From Marine Group I thaumarchaeote (GTDB lineage Archaea; Thermoproteota; Nitrososphaeria; Nitrososphaerales; Nitrosopumilaceae), in contig JACASX010000002.1 in NCBI GenBank assembly GCA_013390745.1, forward strand, positions 62,001-126,000: a stretch of 64,000 nucleotides of DNA, in the 5' to 3' direction. Made by a program: the position numbers and the translations under genes. Under the pieces are notes generated by a model that was given only the letters and a program-made list of their open reading frames with translations, was not told the origin of the DNA and searched no databases. Shown piece by piece: positions 19,338 to 26,971 of this stretch (position 1 is its first letter; the number at the start of each line of letters is the position of its first letter).

Positions 19338-20573
19338 TTATAAAATATCCACGAATATTTCGTTAGGTTTGAGAGTGTTTTTTACCAAATCTGGTGAAAC
19401 TGTGAGGTTGAACTTCTTCGTGTTCCCATGAATTCCTTGGTGTATCATTTTGCCAGTAATGAGTCCAGATAGTTCTATTTCGTTAAGCATCTGCGTTACC
19501 CTCCTTTGTGTGAGTGTGTTTTGTTGTATTACTTTACAAAGTGATTTGTAGGCAGCATATACATCTCCTGTCGAAATGTTAGGTGATTTCATTATGGCTA
19601 TTACAAGTAGTTTTTCGTGAAGAGAAAAAGCGTTGAGTTGTTGTGACTCCTTGTCTACCTCAATTCTTTGTGATGCTAAACGTATGTGTTCGTCGGTTAT
19701 AGAACTGTCTTGTTTTAACTCTGCAGTCTTTGCTGCTACATCTAATAGTTTTATTGCTCTCCTGGCGTCACCATGTTCTCTGCATGCCATAGACGCACAT
19801 AGATTCAAAGCGCCGCTTGAAACTGAGTTTTCTTCAAAGGCTAGTGGTACTCTGTCTTCTAAAATTTCTTTTATTTCGTTTGTTTCATAGCCAGGGAACA
19901 CAAGCTCTTCCTCGCTTAGTGTGCTAATGACTCTAGGATCTAATTTTTCTTTGAATCTAACATCGTTAGAAATTCCAATCAATGATAACGAGCCATTTTT
20001 TAGTTTTAGGTTTGCCCTAGTAATTGAGTAAAGTATATCCTTGCCTGTCTTGTCAACAAGCTTAGCAAGATGATCTATTTCGTCAATTACAAAAATAGTG
20101 TTTAGTTTGTTTTTTTCAATAATGTAAAGAATGCGATTAAAGACTTCACTGATTGATAGGCCTGTACTTGGTAACCAAAGTTTGTCGTCAGGTGTTTTTT
20201 TTGATTTAAGACCAAGTTGTCTGCCCAAGTCAACCAATACATTGTAAAGGTTTGATTGGTCCTTCGCGTTTGTGGTTGCGATTTTAATTTGGTATGAGTT
20301 CTTATCAACCCTGTTTTGGATTTGGTTTAACACTTTTCTTACAACAAGTGTCTTGCCCGTACCAGGTTTACCATAAACTAACAAGTTTGGTGGTATTGAT
20401 TTTTTGTATAGCGGAATTAATGATTGTGCTACCAACTCTTGTTGTTTGTCTCTGTGTAAAATTCGCGCTGGGATGTAATCATGGCGCAACACGTTTGGGT
20501 TTTTGATTATCGTGTTACCGTGTTCTGCACTGTCAAGCAAACGTTCCACTGGATCTAGAGTTGTTGTGCTCAT
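19338..20573 (-). CDS. cdc6: Orc1/Cdc6 replication initiator
   Basis: The 411-residue AAA+ ATPase recognises replication origins and loads MCM. Walker A GKPGTGKT lies near residues 62-69, Walker B FVIDEIDHL near 139-147, sensor 1 ISN near 179-181 and a sensor 2 region GDARRAIKLLD near 263-273. A C-terminal winged helix (QRRVTQMLNEIELSGLI) follows. The ATG at 20573 (MSTTTLDPVERLLDS) starts a typical N-terminus; the 37-residue extension to 20684 is Cys and His rich and overlaps the putative origin. The gene is read away from that repeat-rich block. Confidence 0.95.
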   Translation of the reverse strand: MSTTTLDPVERLLDSAEHGNTIIKNPNVLRHDYIPARILHRDKQQELVAQSLIPLYKKSIPPNLLVYGKPGTGKTLVVRKVLNQIQNRVDKNSYQIKIATTNAKDQSNLYNVLVDLGRQLGLKSKKTPDDKLWLPSTGLSISEVFNRILYIIEKNKLNTIFVIDEIDHLAKLVDKTGKDILYSITRANLKLKNGSLSLIGISNDVRFKEKLDPRVISTLSEEELVFPGYETNEIKEILEDRVPLAFEENSVSSGALNLCASMACREHGDARRAIKLLDVAAKTAELKQDSSITDEHIRLASQRIEVDKESQQLNAFSLHEKLLVIAIMKSPNISTGDVYAAYKSLCKVIQQNTLTQRRVTQMLNEIELSGLITGKMIHQGIHGNTKKFNLTVSPDLVKNTLKPNEIFVDIL

Positions 20574-20601
20574 TTTGAGATCATTTTTTATTGTGATTTG
20601 G

Positions 20602-20616
20602 CACTTGAATGGATCC
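20602..20616. repeat. Left copy of 15-bp inverted repeat flanking putative origin
   Basis: CACTTGAATGGATCC on the plus strand, 29 bp upstream of the orc1 start codon. Its exact reverse complement is at 21064-21078. The pair encloses 447 bp. Confidence 0.85.
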
Positions 20617-20907
20617 AGTAGTTCGTTTTTACAACCTTGATCGTTCTGGTTGACATGCGCTGATCGACCTGATCGATGACACACACACCATTATTTCTTA
20701 TCTGTTTTTAGAATAATATGTTGTTTTGTTTTGGTTTTTGTTAGTTTGTTACTATCATAAAAAAATTTTTTTAAAACAAAAAGAGTAGAAACCACGGTGT
20801 GTGGGTTCACAACAAAAGGTTTTGTTAATTATAGGCTATATTTTTGTAAAAGGAGGACAAAACGGGCTTATTTGGTTGTTATTGGTGTTAATGAAGGCCT
20901 TAACAAC

Positions 20908-20930
20908 TGTTAACAGACCAAAAACACCCC
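20908..20930. repeat. Origin direct repeat copy 1
   Basis: The unit starts with TGTTAACA, then GA, then CCAAAAACACCCC. It matches the unit at 20989-21010 except for the short spacer and one C/A change. The TGTTAACA part is extended here to the 10-bp palindrome CTGTTAACAG. Confidence 0.8.
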
Positions 20931-20988
20931 ATAATTTCCAGTCTAGGCATAAATCTAAACCCTACCCCCATCTTTCCAATCCAGGCTC

Positions 20989-21010
20989 TGTTAACATCCA
21001 AAAACACACC
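20989..21010. repeat. Origin direct repeat copy 2
   Basis: TGTTAACA, then T, then CCAAAAACACACC, same orientation as copy 1 and 81 bp away. Further TGTTAACA palindromes at 21047-21054 and 21077-21084 lack the C-rich half. Confidence 0.8.
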
Positions 21011-21063
21011 AACGTGGACCAGGCAGTCAATCTTAACAAATTCGTTTGTTAACAAAACTTGTA

Positions 21064-21078
21064 GGATCCATTCAAGTG
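21064..21078. repeat. Right copy of 15-bp inverted repeat flanking putative origin
   Basis: GGATCCATTCAAGTG, exact reverse complement of 20602-20616. It runs into GTGTTAACAC (21076-21085), the last of the TGTTAACA palindromes, and lies about 30 bp before the next gene start. Confidence 0.85.
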
Positions 21079-21106
21079 TTAACACAAGATCCTCATAGAT
21101 CTCGAT

Positions 21107-21490
21107 ATGAAACAGAGAAGGATACGAATAAACCTAGAGGACACCGAAGGCGTCAAATTCAAGTTTGACATTGAGGGCAACGTGACAAAGGACAAAGTCC
21201 TAAAACTATTCGAATTAATGGATTTGATGAATATGGAGGAAGAACAGACGCCCGACTTGGAATCTGTAGGAGGCAAGATATGGAATGTTGTAGAGAATCA
21301 CTTCCCTGCAGGCAAATTCACCTCTTCGGGCGTGCTTGAAAAGTATGAGGATGAGTACAACGAGCCTATCAAACTAAGCATAATTTCAACATATTTGGCT
21401 AGATTTGCTTCACGAAACAGGATTGAGCGTGCACGTATAGGAAGGGAATGGTCCTACCAAATCATTCGTATAGCGCAAAAACATCCTTAG
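21107..21490 (+). CDS. Winged-helix-like hypothetical protein beside origin
   Basis: The 127-residue protein has an N-terminal part (1-50) alternating strands and acidic helices. Its C-terminal half reads as a helix-turn-helix or winged helix (LSIISTYLARFASRNRIERAR, then strand EWSYQIIRI). No known family is recognised. Because it begins immediately after the repeat block opposite orc1, a role at the origin (binding or regulation) is possible but only inferred. It ends 4 bp before the convergent stop at 21495. Confidence 0.7.
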   Translation: MKQRRIRINLEDTEGVKFKFDIEGNVTKDKVLKLFELMDLMNMEEEQTPDLESVGGKIWNVVENHFPAGKFTSSGVLEKYEDEYNEPIKLSIISTYLARFASRNRIERARIGREWSYQIIRIAQKHP

Positions 21491-21494
21491 AGAC

Positions 21495-22070
21495 TTACTG
21501 TGAAACGGCGTAAACAACATCACCTTCACCAGAACCAACACGTTCTCTACCTTTATCGGTAATTGTGTATCTGTAAGGCCTGATAGAAGTATCTCGTCCA
21601 ACAAAACCATCCTCAAACAACTTTTTCATCAACCGCGAAACATGTTCGCGTGATTTTCCAAAAATCACTTCAATATCACGTGATGTCATCGGACCTTCTG
21701 TGATTTTTTTCAACACAAATGTAACCGAATCTTCAAAGCTCATGTTAGGAACTCGTGGTGCCGCTTTTGGTTTTGGAGCAACAAATTCTGGTTCCTCCAC
21801 TTCTGGTACATCGAACGACTTGACTTTTTTCGTAGGCAAATCAGGTTTGGTGAACGTTTCGCCATCCAACTCCATAGCATCTAGGCGTATTTTCATATCA
21901 ATTAACTCCTTTTCATAGTAGTCGATGCGTTCAACGTTTGTTGGAGCAATCTTTTCCGACACTCCAACCGAACGTGTCTTGCCATACAAGTACAAAGTTA
22001 CAAGACCGCTAAGAAATGCTAGCACTGCAACCAATATGATGCCAGCATCTGGAAGATCAATTATCATCAC
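21495..22070 (-). CDS. Membrane-anchored winged-helix transcription regulator
   Basis: The 191-residue protein has one N-terminal membrane helix (GIILVAVLAFLSGLVTLYL, about residues 9-27) and a short coiled region (YYEKELIDMKIRLDAMEL). A Pro and Glu rich linker follows, then a C-terminal winged helix (about 120-185): GPMTSRDIEVIFGKSREHVSRLM, then the wing RPYRYTITDKGRERV. It resembles MarR-like domains that read DNA. A membrane-tethered regulator is unusual; the signal it senses is unknown. Confidence 0.78.
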   Translation of the reverse strand: MMIIDLPDAGIILVAVLAFLSGLVTLYLYGKTRSVGVSEKIAPTNVERIDYYEKELIDMKIRLDAMELDGETFTKPDLPTKKVKSFDVPEVEEPEFVAPKPKAAPRVPNMSFEDSVTFVLKKITEGPMTSRDIEVIFGKSREHVSRLMKKLFEDGFVGRDTSIRPYRYTITDKGRERVGSGEGDVVYAVSQ

Positions 22071-22180
22071 AACAAACTAACCACGAAATGATTTATCATA
22101 ACGGGACAACTATAATTTACAATTTTACGAATAAAAAATCATAACATCACAAATTTTGTTAACTTAACTCACAAACAAAA

Positions 22181-22540
22181 TCACATGTTAACTAATTGTT
22201 TTACTGCCTTCTGTATGACATCCATAATCTGACCTTCGTTTTCAGGCGCGAAGTCACCATCTTTCATCACACCAAGCTGTTCTGCAAGCCTAAACATCAC
22301 ATCACTCTCAGGAAGTATCACATCATACGCCTGTAGGAGGAGTATTGTATAGTATAGGCTCTCAATCTTACTTCGTGCCTGACCCAACTGCCTGTAGTAG
22401 GCGCCCTTAGACACACCAAACTCTACATCCAACATTTTCTTCTGTTTTAGAATAATTTCAATTTGTCGCTCTGTAAACAGTGATTTTTTGATAATTTCCC
22501 TAATAATTGTATTAAAATTAGATTTATCAGGGTCGCTCAT
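22181..22540 (-). CDS. Small HTH-like protein, unknown
   Basis: The 119-residue protein from the ATG at 22540 (MSDPDKSNFNTII). The centre (LFTERQIEIILKQKKM, then VSKGAYYRQLGQARSKIESL) reads like a sigma-region-4 type helix-turn-helix with a recognition helix at SKGAYYRQL. The remainder is helical. An upstream ATG at 22570 would leave only 10 bp to the divergent GGGP synthase gene, so the internal start is preferred. GTTAAC boxes follow the gene near 22159 and 22184. Confidence 0.7.
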   Translation of the reverse strand: MSDPDKSNFNTIIREIIKKSLFTERQIEIILKQKKMLDVEFGVSKGAYYRQLGQARSKIESLYYTILLLQAYDVILPESDVMFRLAEQLGVMKDGDFAPENEGQIMDVIQKAVKQLVNM

Positions 22541-22580
22541 AGCTATACAAAACAGTATAGCTTCTTTCAATTAAGTTTTA

Positions 22581-23372
22581 ATGTCACGTCTCGATCGTAC
22601 CGTAGGTATGCGAAATAAGGTCGAAACTAAGCTAAAAAAGTGCAAAAAGGGGGGTAAAACGACCATATTTTTGCTAGTTGACTCTGAGAACTTTAGCTCC
22701 ACATCCAGTGTCGAAAAGATGGCAAAAGATCTTTTCAACGCAACTAAAAACATGAAGGATTTTTACCCCGTAATTCTGGTTGGTGGCTCTTCCGCCACAG
22801 ATCAAATGGGGATGGACAGAGCTGTCAGAATCTTGAGAAGAAGGACCAAACTTGACATCGTACTATTTCCTGGAAACATTACGGGAGTCGTCCCAAAAGC
22901 ACATGCAATTCTGTTTAGTTGTTTGATGAACTCTGAAAACCCATATTACATCACCCAGGCCCAAGCGCTTGGAGCGCCCCTGATAAGGAAGATGAAATTG
23001 GAGGCTCTCCCAACAGCATATCTGATAATTGGAGAAGGCACATCAGCTTGGTTCTTTGGAAATGCCAGAGGGATACCTTTTGACAAGCCAAAAATTGCTG
23101 CAGCTTATGCAATGGCCGCCCAATACATGGGTATGAGATTCGTATATTTAGAAGCGGGATCCGGAGCTAAGCAAAACGTCACACCAGAGATGGTCAAAAC
23201 TGTACGTGCAGTCTTTGACGGGTTTCTCATGGTTGGCGGAGGCATTAAATCGGCAAAAACTGCAAGCTCCCTGATCAAGGCCGGAGCAGACGGATTGGTA
23301 ATCGGAACGTTGTTGGAGCAAACCAGCGGTTTAAAAAAATTCACAGAAATGGTCAAATCAATCGGAAAATAA
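22581..23372 (+). CDS. Geranylgeranylglyceryl phosphate synthase
   Basis: The 263-residue TIM-barrel enzyme joins geranylgeranyl diphosphate to sn-glycerol-1-phosphate, the first ether bond of archaeal lipids. Diagnostic segments are FPGNITGV near residue 95, YLEAGSGA near 189-196, MVGGGIKSAKTA near 216-227 and the phosphate-binding GADGLVIGTLLE near 234-245. Its substrate is made by the G1P dehydrogenase encoded at 44043-45086. The N-terminus has an extra basic stretch compared with bacterial PcrB. Confidence 0.93.
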   Translation: MSRLDRTVGMRNKVETKLKKCKKGGKTTIFLLVDSENFSSTSSVEKMAKDLFNATKNMKDFYPVILVGGSSATDQMGMDRAVRILRRRTKLDIVLFPGNITGVVPKAHAILFSCLMNSENPYYITQAQALGAPLIRKMKLEALPTAYLIIGEGTSAWFFGNARGIPFDKPKIAAAYAMAAQYMGMRFVYLEAGSGAKQNVTPEMVKTVRAVFDGFLMVGGGIKSAKTASSLIKAGADGLVIGTLLEQTSGLKKFTEMVKSIGK

Positions 23373-23390
23373 ACTCCTACTGGGAGCATT

Positions 23391-23657
23391 ATGATTTGTA
23401 AAATATGTGGCATAGACGGTAATTTCGTTTGGGATCAACAGCATAACGAAAATACTGGAAAATGGAGACTTTACGATCTTAGCATGGAAAGACCACACGA
23501 GTGTTCTCATGAAAAAACAGAAGAATCTTCGTTGGAGACAACAATGCAAACCCCACGTGTAAAATGCCCAAAATGTGATCCTCTAAAGGACAGCGCCTGG
23601 ATAGAACGCGAAAAGCTTCAGGAGCACATCAAGACCGCACATTTCGGTTTTTGGTAG
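23391..23657 (+). CDS. Small zinc-finger protein
   Basis: The 88-residue protein has CKICG at residues 3-7, a middle W/Y-rich segment with PHECSHEK, then CPKCDP and a HIKTAHFGFW end. The second CxxC plus two His gives a C2H2-like site. Function is unknown. It follows GGGP synthase after 18 bp on the same strand and may share its transcript. Confidence 0.7.
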   Translation: MICKICGIDGNFVWDQQHNENTGKWRLYDLSMERPHECSHEKTEESSLETTMQTPRVKCPKCDPLKDSAWIEREKLQEHIKTAHFGFW

Positions 23658-23658
23658 C

Positions 23659-23771
23659 TTTTATGCCTAGATTTGGTACAAAAAATAGCCTGTTTTAGTA
23701 GTTTTTGACATGTTTTTTGTCTTAAAATGTTATGTTAATGCATACATTTTGTATACATTTTATGCCTAGAT
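23659..23771. repeat. Direct repeats of TTTTATGCCTAGAT
   Basis: The 14-mer TTTTATGCCTAGAT occurs at 23659-23672 and 23758-23771, in the short intergenic gap. Its core ATGCCTAGA also appears at 24072, and in reverse at 1359-1367 and 20942-20950, always between genes. Confidence 0.7.
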
Positions 23772-23782
23772 CAAGCTCATGT

Positions 23783-23995
23783 TTACAGATAACAGCTAGT
23801 CTGCTGAATTACCTTCTCTTCCTTTACATCATCATCATAATCAAGAGGCCCTGCCGCTGTTAGCTGAATCACGTATTTTCTTGTTCCACAATGACAGCCC
23901 TTTTCCTGCACATCATCAACAACAAGGAAATCGCCTTTCTCTACCTTTACTGGCGTTTCCACATATATTTTCATAAAGATAGTTTTTTCCGTCAT
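23783..23995 (-). CDS. Small hypothetical protein with CHC motif
   Basis: The 70-residue protein, mainly beta strands: IFMKIYVETPVKVEKGDFLVVDDV, then GCHCGTRKYVIQL, then an acidic DYDDDVKEEK tail. No family is recognised. An internal ATG would remove the first seven residues. The upstream region carries repeated TACTTAAT boxes that could be operators. Coding evidence is the open frame plus strand-like composition only. Confidence 0.5.
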   Translation of the reverse strand: MTEKTIFMKIYVETPVKVEKGDFLVVDDVQEKGCHCGTRKYVIQLTAAGPLDYDDDVKEEKVIQQTSCYL

Positions 23996-24012
23996 ATTTA
24001 GTCATTTAGTGA

Positions 24013-24051
24013 TACTTAATCATAGTAATAGTGTATTAAGTAATACTTAAT
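24013..24051. promoter_or_regulatory. TACTTAAT / ATTAAGTA operator-like cluster
   Basis: A 17-bp perfect palindrome (ATTAAGTA, central A, TACTTAAT at 24035-24051) is preceded by another TACTTAAT half site at 24013-24020. It lies upstream of the small gene starting at 23995. Its core GTAATACT recurs in the hsp20 promoter at 26185 and 26205. Confidence 0.6.
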
Positions 24052-24075
24052 CTAAATGGACACTACGAAACATGC

Positions 24076-24288
24076 CTAGAAAATTCTAAGGACGGAAGAA
24101 TAGACGTGTTTCAAAATACTATATGGTTGCTCAAAGAGCTTGTAAAATGGACTAACAAACAACCCGGTTAGAAAGTGCCATCTTTGCGTTCGCTGAATTC
24201 TGAGACGAGATGCCTCTAGGCGATCTAGGAACTCTTGGTGTTCCAGCAAATATTCCCGGCGTCTGTAATCGTAAGAGACACTAGCCAT
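24076..24288 (-). CDS. Small basic hypothetical protein
   Basis: The 70-residue protein rich in Arg, Tyr and Phe: YDYRRREYLLEHQEFLDRLE, then RLRIQRTQRW and a hydrophobic LTGLFVSPFYKLF segment. Support for expression is a TTAAATAC TATA-like box on the minus strand at 24311-24318, about 25 nt upstream of the ATG. No family is recognised; it might be spurious. Confidence 0.45.
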   Translation of the reverse strand: MASVSYDYRRREYLLEHQEFLDRLEASRLRIQRTQRWHFLTGLFVSPFYKLFEQPYSILKHVYSSVLRIF

Positions 24289-24402
24289 AACCTACCATGC
24301 GAAATTTGTATTTAAGACAAGATTTGAACCACCATTTTACTAGCATTTTACATACATTTCATGCCTAATTCAGACTTATCATAAACAAAGAAAACACAAC
24401 AC

Positions 24403-25173
24403 ATGAAAAAGCAGTTTATTCTAATCCTCGGCGTTCTTGGATTAGGATTTCTTGTTGTATTTGGGATTTTTACATCTGAAAAACAAGACTTGGTTTTTGA
24501 TGGAAATGACAACTCCGTTTTCTTTGATTTTAATGATGATGTCGAAAATTCGGAAACTACTATTTGCGGAGAGACGTGTAACGGTATAGAAAAAAACACT
24601 TCGTTTGTCCAAGGTGTTACCGGATCAGCTGTAAAATTTGAAGTCCAGAATGAATTATGGCTTACAGTTCCACACCACCCCTCGTTATCATTTGGAGAAG
24701 AGGGCGGCGCAACAATCGCATTTTATGTAAAAGTAGACACCCATTCTTACAAACATAATATGATTTACAATAAAGGCGATGTTGGATGGGGGCACTTCTA
24801 TAATCCATCATATGATGGGTTGTATGAAGGGGAATTTCTTGAATTCCAAGCAATTTGGACTGGAGATGAGCCAGGAAAGTATGTTAACGTACACTGTAAC
24901 GATGGGAAAGAAATTGAACTAAACAAGTGGTATTTTGTGGCCCATGTTTTAGAATCAGACCATAAAACGTTAAAGCAGTACATAAACGGAATTGAGATGT
25001 GTTCATCCACATCCAAAAAACCACTAAATACAGATAGCCTTGACGATCTAAACTTAGGTCATGTTGAGGGAACCTATAATGATTTTAGTCAATTAGCGCT
25101 GGATAATTTTACTATTTTTAACTATAGCTTGACCGCGGACGAAATATCAATATTGTATCAAAAACTCTCCTAG
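24403..25173 (+). CDS. LamG-domain extracellular protein with N-terminal anchor
   Basis: The 256-residue protein has a single N-terminal hydrophobic segment (FILILGVLGLGFLVVFGIF, residues 4-22) without a clear signal-peptidase site, so it is probably membrane-anchored with the rest outside. From about residue 55 it forms a concanavalin-like jelly roll: SGxxVKF, AFYVKVDT, WYFVAHVLE, YINGIEM, LNLGHVEG and LDNFTIFNYSLTADEI. These are the LamG/laminin-G-like strand motifs. Such domains bind glycans or proteins at the cell surface. It sits alone in a region with dispersed repeats, suggesting accessory status. Confidence 0.82.
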   Translation: MKKQFILILGVLGLGFLVVFGIFTSEKQDLVFDGNDNSVFFDFNDDVENSETTICGETCNGIEKNTSFVQGVTGSAVKFEVQNELWLTVPHHPSLSFGEEGGATIAFYVKVDTHSYKHNMIYNKGDVGWGHFYNPSYDGLYEGEFLEFQAIWTGDEPGKYVNVHCNDGKEIELNKWYFVAHVLESDHKTLKQYINGIEMCSSTSKKPLNTDSLDDLNLGHVEGTYNDFSQLALDNFTIFNYSLTADEISILYQKLS

Positions 25174-25261
25174 GTCATAGAAAACTACTAATCTACATTT
25201 AGTACAAAAAACAGCTAATTTTACTATATTATAGACACTTTTTTGTCCAAAAACACTAGTT

Positions 25262-25486
25262 TTAGACAGTTTTTGGAATTGCTTCCTGCAACGAGTCTAC
25301 CATCAATTGTTTGAGTCCTTTTCGTCTAGGACCAGCTCGCAGCTTTGTTGAACAGCATGGACATCTGATGCCCTCCCAGTGGATGAAAAGGTCACAGTTT
25401 TGGCAGCGCTTCTGGCCATTCAAATATCTCATGCCGCCGACCGGTTTCTTTGCCTTGTAATCTACACAGATATTTTTACAAACCAT
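25262..25486 (-). CDS. Zinc-ribbon protein
   Basis: The 74-residue protein has a well-formed ribbon: CQNCDLF near residue 33 and CPCCSTKLRAGPR near 47, preceded by CKNICVDYKAKKP at the N-terminus. Such short zinc-ribbon proteins are numerous in this lineage, possibly as transcription-associated factors. It lies 5 bp after the stop of the ACT-domain gene on the same strand, so the two are probably co-expressed. Confidence 0.75.
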   Translation of the reverse strand: MVCKNICVDYKAKKPVGGMRYLNGQKRCQNCDLFIHWEGIRCPCCSTKLRAGPRRKGLKQLMVDSLQEAIPKTV

Positions 25487-25491
25487 TTTTA

Positions 25492-26148
25492 CTACCTCGG
25501 AATCTGGGATCTAAGTTTTTCATAAGCTATTGGAGCTTGGTCTGCTTTCAAAATTAATACAATGCCATCTCGGCTAAACAACGCATCAACCAGGTCTATA
25601 CCGTTTCGATGTAAAATCTCAGTTACATAGGAAACAACATCTGCTCTATTTTGCTCTGGCACTTGAATTCTGATTTTTGCCAGTCCGGAACTGTACACGT
25701 TTTCTTTTGGAAAGTTTTGGAATATTCTTCTGGTAACATCAGAGTCGTCAGCTAAAATTCTAAAGGAATCACCAAGCCTGAAAAACTCAGAGTTGGTGAG
25801 CGCCTTTTCAGCTTCGCCCAACATCTTGGCTATGTCCTGATCAAGAATATCTTTCATTGTCCATTGCATTCCCATTATTCTGTCTGTCATCGAAAGTCTT
25901 GCATCTTTCAATACGGGCTCAACTATGACGTTCTCGTTTTTCTCAAACGCATCAGCATATCGCTTAATCGCTACAACAATGGTATTCAGATGAATTGGAT
26001 TGCCAATCTGTTTTTCAACTTCAGGATGGATTTTGACAGCAAGGGCGGTATAGTTAATGACATCCATAGCCATACAGTCATGAATAGACCTGTTTCTGGT
26101 AATTATCTCACGCACAACATCAGGAACAGATAGACCCACAGTTCTCAT
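25492..26148 (-). CDS. ACT-domain regulatory protein, unknown ligand
   Basis: The 218-residue protein has an N-terminal HTH-like helical segment (VREIITRNRSIHDCMAM, INYTALAVKIHPEVEKQIG) and a central helical region. Two consecutive C-terminal strand-helix units (AKIRIQVPEQNRADVVSYVTEIL, DALFSRDGIVLILK) look like an ACT fold. This HTH plus ACT arrangement suggests a ligand-sensing regulator. It is divergent from hsp20 across an operator-rich region; it might control that promoter, which is inference. Confidence 0.65.
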   Translation of the reverse strand: MRTVGLSVPDVVREIITRNRSIHDCMAMDVINYTALAVKIHPEVEKQIGNPIHLNTIVVAIKRYADAFEKNENVIVEPVLKDARLSMTDRIMGMQWTMKDILDQDIAKMLGEAEKALTNSEFFRLGDSFRILADDSDVTRRIFQNFPKENVYSSGLAKIRIQVPEQNRADVVSYVTEILHRNGIDLVDALFSRDGIVLILKADQAPIAYEKLRSQIPR

Positions 26149-26151
26149 AAA

Positions 26152-26247
26152 AACTATATATTATGTCAGTTATATTAATATTATGTAATACTAGTATTAC
26201 ACATGTAATACTACCTACGAATAAGAAATAAACTATATATAATGTCA
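26152..26247. promoter_or_regulatory. Divergent promoter with 16-bp palindrome and duplicated TATA module
   Basis: Between the ACT-domain gene and hsp20 there is a perfect palindrome GTAATACTAGTATTAC (26185-26200) and an extra GTAATACT at 26205. Two nearly identical 17-mers (26152-26168, 26231-26247; one mismatch) each carry a TATATA box. The rightmost TATA box is about 37 nt before an AGGTGA ribosome-binding site of hsp20. Confidence 0.7.
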
Positions 26248-26279
26248 TAGATATTACATACTTAGGTGAAATATGACAA

Positions 26280-26774
26280 ATGTTCCACGATGATGAGTTC
26301 GACAGGATCTTTAGGCAGATGTCAGGTTCTTTCATGAACCTGGATAATGTCTTTGAGATGCTAAAGAATACAGGAAACATTTCAGGTCCAGTTTTTTATG
26401 GCTATACCATGACTACTGGTCTTGATGGTAAGCCTGTAGTACAAGAGTACGGAAATGTCCAGCCAGACACACTTCCAATTGAAAACAAAAGAGAACCATT
26501 GATTGACACTCTAGTTGACGAGAAAGAAAAGACACTGAAGATTGTTGCAGAAATGCCAGGTGTTGAGAAAAATGACGTCAGCGTAGTTGTGGGAGATGAC
26601 AAAGTAATTCACATTGACGCAGAACGTGGCGAGAAAAACTACCACGTAAAAGTGCCAATCAAGCACAAAGTCGATGCAGAATCTCCCAAGGCCACATACA
26701 AAAACGGCATACTTGAACTAGTGTTCAAGCTAGAGGACGAAAAATCAAAGGGAAAAGCCATAGACGTACTCTAA
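26280..26774 (+). CDS. Hsp20/alpha-crystallin small heat shock protein
   Basis: The 164-residue protein has a Phe-rich flexible N-terminus (DEFDRIFRQMSGSFMN), then the alpha-crystallin domain at about residues 72-160. Within the domain are LIDTLVDEKEKTLKIVAEMPGVEK, NYHVKVPIKH and the conserved AxYKNGILELVF motif. It holds unfolding proteins, in oligomers, for refolding by the thermosome. The start ATG at 26280 has AGGTGA 11 bases upstream. A T-rich stretch directly after the stop is a probable terminator. Confidence 0.92.
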   Translation: MFHDDEFDRIFRQMSGSFMNLDNVFEMLKNTGNISGPVFYGYTMTTGLDGKPVVQEYGNVQPDTLPIENKREPLIDTLVDEKEKTLKIVAEMPGVEKNDVSVVVGDDKVIHIDAERGEKNYHVKVPIKHKVDAESPKATYKNGILELVFKLEDEKSKGKAIDVL

Positions 26775-26778
26775 ACTC

Positions 26779-26791
26779 TTTTTTTCTTTTT
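26779..26791 (+). terminator. Poly-T transcription terminator of hsp20
   Basis: A run of T broken by one C begins a few bases past the hsp20 stop. Archaeal termination commonly uses such U-tracts, and this genome encodes aCPSF1/FttA, which acts at them. Confidence 0.6.
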
Positions 26792-26836
26792 AAAAACATA
26801 ATAACGTTTTAATCCTAATTTCTGATTTTATAATCT

Positions 26837-26971
26837 ATGGATAAAAAGGACTGGATTAGCTATAACAAAAAAAACATAGGTTGGGCTATTGGGTTAGTTG
26901 TTATGACTGTCACATTTTACTTCCTTGTAACTAACTTTGGATTAGGAATGTTTTCTAATTTTATGAATTAA
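26837..26971 (+). CDS. 44-residue single-span membrane microprotein
   Basis: ATG at 26837 opens 44 codons. A charged N-terminus (MDKKDWISYNKKNIG) precedes one membrane helix (WAIGLVVMTVTFYFLVTNF) and a short end. A TTATAATC-like box lies close upstream, and it overlaps the 3' end of the convergent cyclase gene by 30 bp. Small single-span proteins of this form are common in archaea; function is unknown. Confidence 0.6.
   Translation: MDKKDWISYNKKNIGWAIGLVVMTVTFYFLVTNFGLGMFSNFMN

Larger units (their letters stand above)
20574..21106. other. Putative replication origin region next to orc1/cdc6
   Basis: This is the only non-coding stretch above 300 bp in the window (533 bp). It contains a 15-bp perfect inverted repeat at its two ends, four copies of the palindrome TGTTAACA (20908, 20989, 21047, 21077), two long near-identical direct repeats (20908-20930, 20989-21010) and an A/T-rich core around 20690-20790. 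Archaeal origins usually sit beside orc1/cdc6 and carry such initiator-binding repeats and an unwinding element. No origin assay or motif search was possible here. Confidence 0.7.

Noticed and set aside
24301-25260. LamG region as a mobile element
   Set aside because: No transposase, integrase or terminal inverted repeats are visible; only short dispersed motifs.
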